A DNA stretch of 64,000 nucleotides from NCBI RefSeq assembly GCF_964340395.1, contig NC_135565.1:16504209-16568208 (forward strand), in the 5' to 3' direction. A program made the position numbers and the translations under genes. The stretch is from Glandiceps talaboti. Lineage: Eukaryota > Hemichordata > Enteropneusta > Spengelidae. Positions 23,431-35,880 of the stretch are shown here, in pieces (positions within the stretch are counted from its first letter, which is position 1; each line of letters starts with the position of its first letter). The notes under the pieces are model-generated. The model was given only the letters and a program-made list of their open reading frames with translations, was not told where the DNA came from and searched no databases.

Positions 23431-23600
23431 CACTGTGCCCTCTAATGATATCCAAATTTTGTTGTTTTGAGTCAAAATGATAAAACTGGTATTTCTTGTG
23501 AGTTATTACATAGTAAGAGATAGGGGAACACCAAATTTTGGTGCGTCACTAGAAATTGCATGCGTCAGTGGCATGTCAAATTGGCTTAGAGGGCACACTA
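23431..23600. mobile_element. hAT-type MITE (CAGTGTGCCCTCTAA family)
   Basis: 170 bp with inverted ends CACTGTGCCCTCTAATG and TTAGAGGGCACACTA. Internal words (AACACCAAATTTTGG, CATAGTAAGAGATAGGGG) are shared with 1362-1865, 27381-27484 and 42119-42310. Confidence 0.75.
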
Positions 23601-23732
23601 CACACACCATGGACTACTGTATTTGTATAATGCTTTAAATAACTGGCAATGACTATGGATTATATGAAATTATGCATCAAATTTGCACTTTTGTACTAAC
23701 ATGACCTCTGATGCTACTTTTGACTGTATTTT

Positions 23733-23828
23733 ACTAGCCAGGAATTCATGCAGATTGTGATTTAAACTTTGCTTGTGATTGGAAAGCTAAATTTAAAATC
23801 TCAATCTGCATGGATTCCAGGCTAGTAT
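23733..23828. mobile_element. Short fold-back MITE (CTAGCC family)
   Basis: About 95 bp, almost entirely two inverted arms of about 35 bp (GGAATTCATGCAGATT against its complement near 23800-23825). TATTTTA on both sides is a possible 7-bp target duplication. Confidence 0.7.
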
Positions 23829-24971
23829 TTTATCAACTATATTTACTTTGTGCAATAAAATATCTTTACTATAGGCTCTATAAAAAGAGGAAGTGTTGAC
23901 AAAAAATGCCGTTTTGCTAAATAAAGTTGTCTCACATCAAAGAACAGTTCACCTTCAAAACTGTTTCCATTTATTGCATTAATATACATTACAATTTACA
24001 CAATCATATTACTTTGCCATTGTTACAGATAGGCATGTCTAGGAAAAATGTTAAACACATGAAACTTGCAACATTAGCAAGAATCTGTCTCTGTGTATCA
24101 ACCCTGGCAATCTACATTTTGTAACTGGGTGGAAATCAAGATATTAAAATTTAATGTATACATGTATGTACATTCTTCATATAAATGTTCTGGGAGACTG
24201 TAAGACACATTGTTTCAAATCCATCCTCACCGACGTGAAAGAGGTTGATGTGCGAGGGCGCCCCATCATGGTGTAGCTTATAGACTAATGTTAAATATTA
24301 CAATTCATACATGTAGCATGTATTTATATGAGTGTTTGGTCGTAAAATTGGGAGGAAATCCTTAAATGCAATTTGTAAGTTGATTAATAACATATCCAAG
24401 GAGTTCTTATTTGTAGAACTGAAATTCTGTCCATTTTTTCAATTTCACATAAAGCCATGCTGAATTACTAGTCTATTGTTGGTTTCAGTACATCATTACA
24501 CCTATTGTCATGACATCAACTATGAAGGCCAATACAAAATATGTTACCAAACTCACAAATGTTTTAAATTTCTTTTGTTGGCCTTACAATTACATGTACA
24601 TGAAAACATCATCAGGTTTAGTAAGAAATAGTGATACTGATACAGTCATAAATAAATCAATTAGTGAAATAACTGGAGCATGCTGTATATTATGTAATTG
24701 GACAATTGTAGATTTCCATGGGTGCCCAGTACTAACACATTGTAACTGTACATGTATGATGGAGTTGATTAGCACTGATATTCTTCCAATCAATTCCACA
24801 GACCAAAACCAAATTCAGAAAGAAACTAAGTAATAAGTGGTAAATTTCATGAACTTTTTTACAAGTTTGTTTTTTATTAGAAGACAAGACACACTGCTAA
24901 TGCTCCAACATGTAAACCTCACCTATGTAGTACAAAACACCACTCCAGGAAATGAAGTCATTTTCATAAAC

Positions 24972-25234
24972 TATGGGTTATGGTGAGTTATTTCATGATT
25001 TTACATTACCTACAATTATTTGCAATTTCATGGGCTATTGCATCATGGGAGTCAGCAGAAATAATGTATTCAAGTTGCACACTGAATATTCATGAGAGCT
25101 GTTTTACACTGTTAGGGTATAGGCACTCAGGACTCATGAATATTCAGTGTGCAAGATTGACTGTTTGTGTCTGAAATTGCAAGTAATTGTACATATAGAT
25201 GATGTAAAATCATGAAATGCTTCAACCCACAGTG
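24972..25234. mobile_element. Fold-back MITE
   Basis: The outer inverted pair is ATTTCATGATTTTACAT (24990 and 25218). The inner pair is TTGCACACTGAATATTCATG (25074 and about 25154). The whole is a near-palindrome with a 30-bp centre. Confidence 0.7.
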
Positions 25235-26197
25235 TGTGAAAATGTCTCTCTTTCCTGGAATGGCCTGAAGTATGTGATAATTGGACATTGAACAGTTTTG
25301 ACAGTATGTAACCTCATAATCAGAGGAATAATGAGTAGATATTCACACTCCATTCTTTTTAATTTATCTCAGTTTACATTAACTTAACATCTATGATCAT
25401 AATTTACCTCAGGCATCATTTTCTTGTTATGTATAAAGGACAGCTAAAAACTAATAAAAGGCACTGTCTTTCTCAAGCTTTGATAAATTATTTTCATCCA
25501 GTAATTGGATGATTTGGTAACGCTCATATTGCCCACAGGCAACACAATATGCATCACTGAACTGACTGACGTTACCGCGGTAGTATTCAATTTAAAAGGA
25601 ATGATTCTAGGCTTACACAGTGACAGGATGGTAATAAAGATTTGAAAGATGATAAAGAATGAAATATTGGCATCGCAATTGTAGATTTTCCTTCCGTTAG
25701 ATACGGAAATATGGATAAAATCTGAATCCCTGCATCAATTGTACATGTATGTGATAAGAACATTAACATGTACGCAACTGTGTGTGTTCAAGTCAAGAAT
25801 CAGTATTACTGGACATACGATAGATATGATGGCTGTTATATATATATGTACAGAAGACTTTTATATGTACATTATTTTATTTTATCAAAAAAAACACTCA
25901 AAATTAATGAAAATACGTGATATCTTGAAAATTCACAACATCAAAGGAAATATACAATATCTACAAAAAACACAAAATCAAAGAAATTATGTGATACATA
26001 TGAACATAAAAAGCGATGACGTTATCAATAGTGAGATAATCATCATTATCTTTGCCGCTTTCAATGAAAAATGCTGAGCGGCATTGAAGTAGAAGATTTC
26101 TAAAGCCGAAAACTTACAAGTTAGTATTGAGTGTATCAAGTCATGCATACAAACTGATACAATGTAACACTACATGCTGTTAGCAACAATGTATCTA

Positions 26198-26291
26198 CAG
26201 GCTACATCTGACTTAAGTTTTAGATACATGTGGACTCAGTCGTGCAGGCTACATCTGACTTAAGTTTTAGATACATGTGGACTCAGTCGTG
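26198..26291. repeat. Perfect 47-bp tandem duplication
   Basis: The unit CAGGCTACATCTGACTTAAG...GACTCAGTCGTG occurs twice without a mismatch. Confidence 0.9.
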
Positions 26292-26334
26292 CATGATTAT
26301 TAACTAATTTCTCTTCAAACACGGACTACATTTT

Positions 26335-27120
26335 CAGCTTGGCATTTTCTCAACCTAAAGTTCCACAATTTGGAAATGTACTCCATTCTAAAGACTTGTA
26401 GAAATGAGGACAAGCTGATTTTATCATAAAAATACATGCAAATTGTCTAAATCATTTTCAGATGAGGTATTTAAAGTAATTTTGAGCTTAATAACACATG
26501 CACTATTTCAGTTTAATACAGTGTTTTATTTAAGGGCGGTAAGTAGGTAAAATCTACCGGGGTTCCCACATCATTTTACCGGGGTTCCCCACCTAAACTA
26601 TGATACATTGCATGGGAAGCACTACCAGTTTTACCTCTTTCCCCCTTTCTGTTACCGGGGTTCCCAAACCTTAGCAAAAACACTGTGATATATTTTAAAC
26701 TCTAAAATTACACGATTTAGAGATCATGCACTCCATTATTTATAACGAACTGATGTTATCAAATAAAGAATATAAGATTATTATCAAAATCATTTCCAGA
26801 CAAGATAATTCTGAAGTTAATAGCACATGCGCCATATCAGCTTGGCATTTTCTCAACCCTAAAATTAGACAATTTGGAGAATTAATGAATTCCATACTAA
26901 GACTTTCAGTATTGGACAAGCTGATCTTATCACAAGTATACAACTACAATATACATGTTCAGTTGTCTAGATCATTTTCAGATAAGGCTTAGAAGTTAGA
27001 GTAACTCATAGAGTAACTCACCTTTGTGCCTAATATTTTGGAGTTGTTGCCCATTTTTGTAGAAAATAGGACTAACTTATCTTATCATAAATATTACACA
27101 TTTTGTATATTTTATATCTA
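26335..27120. repeat. Diverged duplication, about 503 bp period
   Basis: CAGCTTGGCATTTTCTCAACC is at 26335 and 26838, each followed by ACAATTTGGA, GGACAAGCTGAT.TTATCA and TCATTTTCAGAT. A third, weaker relative begins near 27038. Confidence 0.6.
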
Positions 27121-27380
27121 CTGTTGTCAATGGAGAATATTGTTCAGAATCATGTTTTCAAGAATCAATAGGAAAGTAAAAGGTTATTTTCTATTGGTAT
27201 TAAAATCGGAAACATATGTGACATTTCAATCCATCTACTACACTCCATAGTAAAATGTGGATGGATCAAAACATAACTTTCATTTCTAATTTACTGTTCC
27301 ACAGTAACTATGTTTTACTGTCCTATCGGTAGCTATGGTAACTAAGGTACAATGTATATATACTATATGACAGAGCATAT

Positions 27381-27484
27381 CAGTGTGTCCTCTAAGCCAA
27401 TGTGACGCGCCACTGACGCACACAATTTCTAGTGACACACCAAAATTTGGTGTTCCCCATCGCTTACTATGTGGTGACTCACTG
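27381..27484. mobile_element. hAT-type MITE (CAGTGTGCCCTCTAA family), deleted copy
   Basis: The left end CAGTGTGTCCTCTAAGCC and about 90 bp of the internal part match the family. The right half is missing after the GTGACTCACTG word. Confidence 0.65.
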
Positions 27485-27646
27485 CATATCTAAGATGTAG
27501 GAAATGAGGTATTTTAATGATTACTTGACAGGGTAATTGATCTCAATGTCATCAATTACGCAATGATTAATGATTACACTTTGACATTCTTAATTCACCC
27601 TACACCATATTTCACATACCATAGTTGTGTAATGCTAATATGACTG

Positions 27647-27914
27647 TAGAGTCTCTCACAGTCCTCGGAGCTTTGCATTACTAAAATTAAAGCTAAACGA
27701 GTTATTTTGTATGTACCAATACCCAAGCTTTGTGAAAACATGGAGCATCACAGTCACACGTCAATGAATGGTTATCTCTATGTGGTCGATGAGGGTGGCA
27801 TACGGTACAAGGATATTCGAGTTTGGTTATGTAGATGATATCGGTACATACATGTACAAACTCATATAGCTTTAATTTAGTAATGCGAAGCTCTGAGGAC
27901 CGTGAGAGAGTCTA
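27647..27914. mobile_element. hAT-like MITE with 45-bp inverted ends
   Basis: The ends are TAGAGTCTCTCACAGTCC and, in reverse complement, TAGACTCTCTCACGGTCC; the arms extend about 47 bp. ATATGACT lies on both sides and is a candidate 8-bp target duplication. No coding capacity. Confidence 0.75.
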
Positions 27915-29483
27915 ATATGACTTAATCCCATGACATGTGAGTGCAAATATTAAAGGTGTACTATGAGCATTTGTACAAATACTTGAGGTGATCTCTGCTG
28001 CCGTATGTTCACAAACATGGTGAGTGAAAGTGCAGCAGAAACCACAAGCATGACTGCAATTACCCCTGAGTACCATATTAAACCTACACTAGGACTCAAG
28101 ATTCATAAGGTTCTGTTGTCATCATATACAAATAATACATGTATGTTTATAAATCCAAAACAGCACATTTCTTTTTTGGAAAAATATGAGTGTGTACATT
28201 TCAATTTTGTGTATGTTATTAATATGGAATGAGCACATGTTCATTTTACATATAGGTATGCAGTAATGTTTTTAGTATAATTGCAGTGCAAATACATGTA
28301 CAAATATATGAGTGTCACTGATAGTAATAGTAACTTGACACAAGATAAAACAGTACTGTATGATTTGCATACATTTTTTTCTCTATCATTAAAATGCAAG
28401 AAGTGAGTATCTGACACTGTGAAATGAGTTTGTGTTATTTCTATAATATTGATGATTAATTTCACCAAACTAAAACCCAGGTTTTACTAACTGCACAGTG
28501 TTTGCTTTGAAATGTTTGAAACTAGTCTATTCTCTGTCACTGAAAGAGCTAGTAAATTGTATATTAATTTTCTGACATTTAGTTAAATTACTCTGGTACT
28601 AAAATCTGCATTTACATTTGTATCACCCTATAAAAAACTGACATACATATATTAAAACAATTTGGAATTAGTGGAAATTCATGTGTATAAGCCAAACAGA
28701 TCAGATTCTTATAAATGAACCTATAAATTCGTTGTAAATACAATACTACTCTGAGACTTAATACATCAAACGTTTGCAGATTTATAGTTCCAATTTTATC
28801 TCTTAAGTATTTTATGACTTAAGTACATACAATGTATACGTAATAAAAGTAATTCATCACAGAAGTGAATATTACTGTGTTTTTAGTCTCAAAACTAGCC
28901 CTTCACATCTTTGGCATTTACTCATTATTTATTTATGCAACAGACCTAAAATCTAGGCATGCTGCAATACTTTACATTCATAAATTCAGTTTGCTGACAG
29001 CAATACATTTTCGCCCACATTCGCTATCAAAGAAAACACATACATACATGTATGTATGTATTCTACAAATGAATGTCTATTTTGTATGATTGTGCCATAT
29101 TTGTAGGAATAACTTCACTCTTCAAAAATCTATAGAAATAGTGTAGTAGCATTAGTCCTTCAAGTCTACAGGTATACAGGCTCTTCTTTTACTCTTCTAC
29201 AATCTATAGAAATAGTGTAGTAGAGAGTATATTTATCTACTAATGCAAACTGAGAAAAATATTTTTATAGTAGACTTGGTGGCCATCTTGGAAAATGGCT
29301 GCCATCTTGGATTTTTAAAGATCCCAGTCAGATGAATGAAAAATATACCCCACTAAAAACATCTGTGCAAAGTTTCATGCTTGTATCATAATTTGAATGA
29401 GATACCCGTTATCTGCTCTACTGATAAATGGTGCTGTAAAGTGACTAGTGGTTTTTATGACAAAGGGTCTGAATACAAGTAGA

Positions 29484-29706
29484 CTAGAATTCATGCAGAT
29501 TTAAATTTTGAATTTGTTATTGAGATGGGGAAATTAAAATTCAAAATCCTCATTCAGTTCAGTTCATTTAGGGACAAGTATCCACAGATAATAAAGTCCC
29601 TCAGTTCCTGTTAGTCAAGCGAAAATGCTGATCAATATTGTTCTTGAAGTTATTCGTGTCCTTTGACATGATTACATGGCTTGGCAAAGCCTGGATTCTA
29701 GGCTAG
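29484..29706. mobile_element. CTAGCC-family MITE interrupted by a LINE tail
   Basis: 29484-29550 and 29690-29706 are the two halves of an element matching 23733-23828 (AATTCATGCAGATT at the left, GGATTCTAGGCTAG at the right). The LINE fragment 29551-29689 lies between them. Confidence 0.7.
29551..29689 (-). mobile_element. LINE 3' end, 5'-truncated
   Basis: On the minus strand it translates to LPSHVIMSKDTNNFKN then NIDQHFRLTNRN and a stop. This is the conserved non-LTR reverse transcriptase C-terminus (LP..V..S...FK..ID.H). A short untranslated tail ending in GAAC/TGAAC repeats follows. Truncation is just before the usual WN residues. Confidence 0.7.
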
Positions 29707-30102
29707 AATAGAGGCTTAAAACTAGGAGAATTATACCTATAAAGTCACACATGCTGAGAATATCAGCATAATTGAATTAAACATAGACAGAGGACAAATG
29801 TTTATAATTAAACGTACCATGAGATTTTGCTGAAATGAGTGTAACCTTTGACCTAGTTCTCACTATAGAATTATCAATATAAATTACAAACACATGGGCA
29901 ATGATAATTGATATATGGACTGATATGACAGTAATAATCCATATTTGACAAATTGATGATCATATCCCCCTCCATCACTGGATAAGTGATCATAGATAAA
30001 GTAGGAAATTCACAAGTCACAGCAACCTACAAATATAATTACGATCTCTAAAGTGCAGCTACCAGAAGTTTTTGTTAAGAGAGGTAAAGTCTACCTGAGC
30101 TT

Positions 30103-30886
30103 ACCATAGTTGAGTGCTGTGGGATTTTACTGAATCATACAAGCTATGAATAATGTAAAAAACATATTTTAAACTAAACTTTATTGAATTGTCATATTAA
30201 ACTAATAATGCATCAATACTTTCAAGAAGTCTTTCCAGAGTGTATAACATGATTTGCTGTATTTTATTTTCATGTCAGTTTTTCAACCATTTACATATAA
30301 ATCCCATTTGATATACTTTTATTTTCTAAACATTTTTTCTTCAATTGCATGTACATCATGTCAATTTTAGAGCAAGTGTTTGTTTATTGAAAAATTTTGG
30401 ATTTCTCAAAGTTGATTTCATCCCCTCAGATAATAGATTTGGTGGATTAACATACAGTACAGAGCAAGCATAATGGGATATTGTGCATGAATTATGCTTG
30501 CATCTTTAAAGCATCATGCTGGAGAAGTTCATGAACTCTATTATCTGAGGGGATGAAATCAACTTTGAGAAATCCAAAACTTTTCAATAAACAAACACTG
30601 GCTCTAAAATTGACATGATGTACATGCAATTTCATCAACTGAAGAAAAAATGTTTAGAAAATAAAACTATATCAATTGGGATTTATACGTAAATGGTTGA
30701 AAAAATGACATGAAAATACAATACAGCAAATTATGTTATACACTTGGGGAAGATTTCTTGAAATTACTGATATATTATTAGTTTAATATGACGATTCAAT
30801 AAAGTTGGGGTATGTTTTTTACATTATTCATAGCTTGTACTATGATCATGATGATTCAGTAAAGTCCCACAGCACTCAACTATGGT
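30103..30886. mobile_element. Long fold-back element, arms of about 340 bp
   Basis: The left arm 30103-30440 and right arm 30535-30886 are imperfect inverted copies, starting ACCATAGTTGAGTGCTGT at both tips and meeting around a roughly 100-bp centre. Arm words include CATCCCCTCAGATAATAG and its complement. No coding capacity. It lies in BLTP3 intron 1. Confidence 0.85.
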
Positions 30887-30999
30887 GCTCTATGATAACA
30901 GGTGATTACATTGGACAGTCAGTTCAAATATACATGCACACATTACTGCTAGCCTTGTACCATGTGCACAAGACACTTTAATAGATGAATGATGTCTAG

Positions 31000-32290
31000 T
31001 CACAGTAAGGGTTTAGAACGATGATTCATGTCTCTACAAATTTATACATACATTACAGATCAAGAAATCCTTTCTAATTTGACAGCCCTGCATTCATCAT
31101 CATTGTCATTATTCGGTTGTGGACCAGGCGACCACAAATTTTCTCCAAGCACACCAATCAATGCCAAGTGCATCAATTTCATATACTTTTAATTTGTAGC
31201 ATCCCCTCAAAATCCCCAAGTCCATTGTCCATTGAGATATGATATAGAAATACCCAGCATTACAGCATCAGCTAGCATAGTATTAGAATAAAGATAATAA
31301 TATTTCATATCTTTGAAAAATCAAATTATATAATGCCTTTCTCAATTCCCTTGGCATTCACCTGGTGTTCACTGTTTGACGAGTCATGGGTTAGTATTAT
31401 GCTTGAATAAGGTAAGTACAAATCTTTAAAAAGATGAAATCAAATTTATAATCCCTTTCTCAATTCCCTTGGCATTCACCTGGTGTTCACTGTTTGACGA
31501 GTCATGGGTTAGTATTATGCTTGAATACAGAAATTACAAATCTTTGAAAATCAAATATAATAATTATAGTAATGTTACCATTTTTTTTTATTCCCTTGGC
31601 ATTCACCTGGTGTTAATAGCATGACTAGTTGTGGGCTAGTATGGTGTGTGTGATAAAAAAGCAATGATATGTGATTCATTTACAAAATTACATTACATGT
31701 ATAATAGAGTACATCTCAAGAAAACCCATTTTCAATTCACTAGCCCTGCATTAGCTTGGTGTATACACATTAGTGACTTTAGTATGAATAGATTAGTTGG
31801 GGATTAGTCTAACCTTGTGTTTGAATAAAGAAAAGGTTATTTTAAATCTTCACAAATCCATAATTTTAGTACAACTCAAGAACCTTTTTCTAAATGTTAG
31901 TCTGATAGCATGGCATGGTGTAAAAATTAAGAAATTATTATTCAATGTGTTATACACAGCTCAGAATCCCTTTTCAATTTGCTCATCTGGCATTAACTAG
32001 ACTAGCAAATAGTAAATGCCTACAAAATAATATTACAGTACATACAGCACAAGAAAATAAATCCTTCATTAGTTCACATTAGCCTGGCATTAACAGTACC
32101 ACTAGTTGTGAGCGAACACAGTGTGAATAAAAGAAAAAGTGATTCATGTCTTTACAAAATTATACGCACAATACCGCTCAGAAATCTCCGGCCAATTTTA
32201 TCATCCTAGTGTTACACCAGTTTTAATGGTGTGCTAGCATAGAGATTGTACCGGTATGAATAAAGAAAGATTCCTGTCTTAGCATCATCA
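31000..32290. repeat. Ancient tandem array, about 110-150 bp units
   Basis: At least nine diverged units. Each has an order of (CTCA)AGAAATCC.TTTC, AATT..CTAGCCTGGCATTAACCTGGTGTT, ACTAGTTGTGGG, TAGTAT.GTGTGAATAAAGAAA and TTCATGTCTTTACAAAATTATAC. Two neighbouring units (31341-31410 and 31461-31530) share about 70 identical bases. Confidence 0.75.
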
Positions 32291-32456
32291 CAATACATAC
32301 ATGTATGCACAGGTTTTCACATACACACATCAATTCTTTGTTTTCAAATTTTGTAACAAGGTAATAGTGTGTGATTGAATTCTTTACTAAAATAACATTC
32401 AAAGAACACAACATGCATTCACACAAACGTACATGTACATGTATGACATCGACTGT

Positions 32457-32570
32457 CAGACAGACAGACACAGATACTGACAGACACAGACACAGACACA
32501 GACACTGACAGACACTGACACTGACACAGACACAGACACAGACACAGACACAGACACAGACACAGCTTTA
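32457..32570. repeat. (CAGACA)n / (GACA)n microsatellite
   Basis: Imperfect CAGACA and CTGACA units. Confidence 0.9.
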
Positions 32571-32867
32571 CACACACTGAGACAGAATACATGTACTGGT
32601 TGTGCCTGCCATGTCTAACGTGTTCTTATAATTATCTAGAGATATAATCTATGCGATGCTCTACCTACATGTATATGTATGTAATTTAACAGCGGACGTA
32701 GAAATAATTAACTCTACTACAAAGCAACAAATCAACATTTAACTTAAAAACCAGCTGCCTTTGACAAACATGACATGATCAGAATGTCTATAAACTGTAC
32801 CACTAGTAAGCTGGTATGAAAGAGTGCAATGCAATGGATGTTTTTAATACTGATATACATTTGTACT

Positions 32868-32960
32868 AGTCATGTCATGTCATGTCATGTCATGTCATGT
32901 CGTCATATGTCATATGTCATGTGTCATGTCATGTCATGTCATGCCATCATGTGATGTCAT
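32868..32960. repeat. (CATGT)n pentanucleotide repeat
   Basis: CATGT units with CATATGT variants. Confidence 0.9.
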
Positions 32961-33134
32961 GTCTAACATCTTTCTGTCATTCTCTCAAGACAGTCCTATC
33001 TCTTTAAACATTAGTCTCGGCCTTTTTCAATTGCCTAGTAGTAGTATCCTATGTCTGTGAATCCATTGTTTTCCGTAAATTCATCCATTTACTTCTGCTT
33101 TCAGAGTAGAAGCTGTACAAATCGTGTTATCATT

Positions 33135-33300
33135 ATGTTACATTATGTTATGTTACATTATGTTAAGTTACATTACATTACATTACATTACATTACATTA
33201 CATTACATTACATTACATTACATTACATTACATTACATTACAACATGTACATTACATTACATTACATTACATTATATAACATTACATTACATTACATTCA
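33135..33300. repeat. (ACATT)n pentanucleotide repeat
   Basis: About 25 ACATT units interrupted once at 33241-33250. Confidence 0.95.
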
Positions 33301-34309
33301 TTACTATATGTTATTTGTTCATGTCCTATGTGGACTCGGCAAATTATAAATACAGTTCTCAATAGTACAGTATATAAAGAAAAAGTCCCATCCATCCTTC
33401 TGGATTATGAGACACAGGGTACATAAAATTAAGTAAATGAATAAATAGTTGTAGATGATGGTTTGTCTCCTGTGATTGAAAGTCTCATGTAGAAAGTTAG
33501 TACTATTGTAAGTTTTACATAACTCATCCTGTAGTATTTCATGTTTCAGCAGTGACAGTAGTCATGGTGATGATAGTGCTGGTATATACATGTATGTCAG
33601 GGATGTCGCTGGTAACCATCAAAAATAACTTCACCTTTCACGGTCTATGTTCAGTTTTCTCCATAGACTAAAATTTCTGCTTAATTTTTACAATCTCCCA
33701 CATATCTATAGCTACATGTACATCCTGAGGGTGGGGAAGGGAGGGGATAGGGTGAGGGTGAGGGTGAATTACACTTTTGAAATGTTAAAATTTGACCATC
33801 AATTCATATTCATTAAAACTTTCACATGAACTGTTTATAAATAATATAAATGAATTATTTTGTAAATACAGATTAGAATTAAATCTGTAAATTGCAAAAC
33901 ACAAACACAGTTGTGGGGTTCTGTTCTACAAATTCATGGTCTAAGTGCTATATTTGATCATTGTTGACCTTGCGTACACTCACTGATAACTATTATCAAC
34001 CTTACATCAATGTTTATTCCTTGTCTATTGGTTCTGACGTTTTACTGTCAAGAAGTGATGGATGCTAGTTGTCAAAACAGTCACTCCCTTGTTTATCTAT
34101 AGATACAGGTGTGCTGTAACAAACTAATTCATTTAAATGTTATGGAGGTTTGGGAAGAGTGGGTAAACATATTTTAAAGAGGTAATTTGGTACATTTTAT
34201 ATACAATGTCTTGTTATTTATTCATTTTGTGAAACATTGACTTAAAAGCTGGAAAAAACAATGTACTTCCACGGGTTACAGAACCATGGTAACATCATGT
34301 TTAGAAATC

Positions 34310-34560
34310 TGTGAAAAAATACAGTTTCCTATACATGGATCATCCAGGATGTGAATTTACCATGAATTTATGTGGGGTAGGAAGCCATTGAGGCTTTAAA
34401 AGACCCCTTACTGTTCTGAGGTGGTTATCAATACAGGCTTTAAAATGATTAACTGATGAATTAGCAATAACCCTTTGTGGTAAACTGTTCCAAATGTATA
34501 TACATATCACACAAGTATTTTGGCAAGAACTTAGTAAAATACATGTATATGGACTCATAA
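34310..34560 (-). mobile_element. LINE 3' end, 5'-truncated
   Basis: Minus-strand frame with YIWNSLPQRVIANSSVN then HFKACIDNHLRTVRGL, a clear non-LTR reverse-transcriptase C-terminus. The upstream part is missing. It lies in BLTP3 intron 1 in the sense orientation. Confidence 0.75.
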
Positions 34561-34766
34561 AATTCTACCATAGATTATAGGGTTGACATTCATATACTGT
34601 AACCTTACAGGATTTAACTAAAACTGTTGTCTGGCATTCAAAAGTCATTGCAATATCAACACCAGATGTTTCACCAGCTGTTCGAATGAAACATTTACAA
34701 TGTTATTTTATACATTTTGCAACTAAATACATGTAATATAAAACAAAAATATGAAGGATCAATTAG

Positions 34767-34920
34767 ATATTATTCCCCAATATTTTACTTCATCAAACTT
34801 AGAAGAATACAAGTGACCTAAGGGGCCTTGTCACTATGAGTCAGGAGACAAGTAGTGACAAACCTTTAGGGTCACAATTATTTTCTGCCTGAATGAAGTA
34901 AAATTTTGAGGAATAATATA
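34767..34920. mobile_element. Palindromic repeat family (CCTAAGGGGCC), copy 2
   Basis: Best-preserved copy: ATATTATTCCCCAATATTTT at the left, its complement ending GAGGAATAATAT at the right, and the core GTGACCTAAGGGGCCTTGTC. Confidence 0.65.
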
Positions 34921-35394
34921 CCTCCTCAAACATAATGCATGAAAAATCTAGAAAAATAATGGCGATTCTGAATGTTTTGACTCATATTTCAAACACTGCA
35001 GAACCAGTGACATAGACACAGGTTGTTGTCACTTGTGGTATAGAACAACCAGGGTATATAACCCATATTTTCAGTTCAAATACAATATCTTGCCTTGTGC
35101 ATGGTACAATATGCAATATTTTTGAATGGACAACAAAATTACATTTTTCTTCATATAGCCACAGACAGTGTTAACTCTATGAGAAAATAATTAATATAAC
35201 ATTCCTTGAAAATGAAACAAAAAACAACCAAATGTTGTAATGATTTTATTAAAAGAACTAGTCATGGGCATTCTATATGCATTTTTTAGCTTTCAGTGAT
35301 TCAAGCTACTTTGTTGTTCGAACCAATTTTTGCAAATTTCCATTAAAAGTGAAAGTGCATCGTCAATTTTGTCCCTTATCATTTATTATACCAC

Positions 35395-35630
35395 ATGCAA
35401 AGTTGTACATGTTCAAACAGAAAATATGGAATCTATACTCTGGTCACTCTACATGTATCATATACAAATGTACTATACCACAAGCAAACCAAGTTGGACA
35501 TGTTCAAACAGAAAATATAGAATATACCTTGGTCACGCTACATGTATCATATACTATACAAGAAGCAAACCAATTTGTACATGTTTGAACAGAAAATATG
35601 GAATATACCCAGGTCACTCTACATCATGGC
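35395..35630. repeat. Tandem array, three units of about 81-91 bp
   Basis: CATGTTCAAACAGAAAATAT recurs with its homologue at 35409, 35500 and 35581, each followed by GGTCACTCTACAT. Confidence 0.75.
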
Positions 35631-35735
35631 AAAGTGAGTCATTCTGTGGTGCTTCAAATATTAGTCTACATGTTCAACATTGCCACTATTTTCCAAATAT
35701 TTTGCTTAAATTAAACTTGCATGGGTTATATCATT

Positions 35736-35880
35736 TTCCAATATTTTTCTTCGGTAAGCTTAAAAATAAATGTGACATAAAGGGGCTTGTCAAGTATCTT
35801 TGACTCGTAGCAACAAGACACTTTATTTCACTTGTAATTTTATCATCTAAATTAAATAAAACGTTGGGAAATAATATATA
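35736..35880. mobile_element. Palindromic repeat family, copy 3 (decayed)
   Basis: CCAATATTTTTCTTC at the left, ACATAAAGGGGCTTGTC in the core and GGGAAATAATAT at the right. Confidence 0.5.

Noticed and set aside
34340-34558. An independent small gene
   Set aside because: It is the C-terminal tail of a LINE reverse transcriptase (WNSLP...FKACIDNHL) lacking everything upstream.
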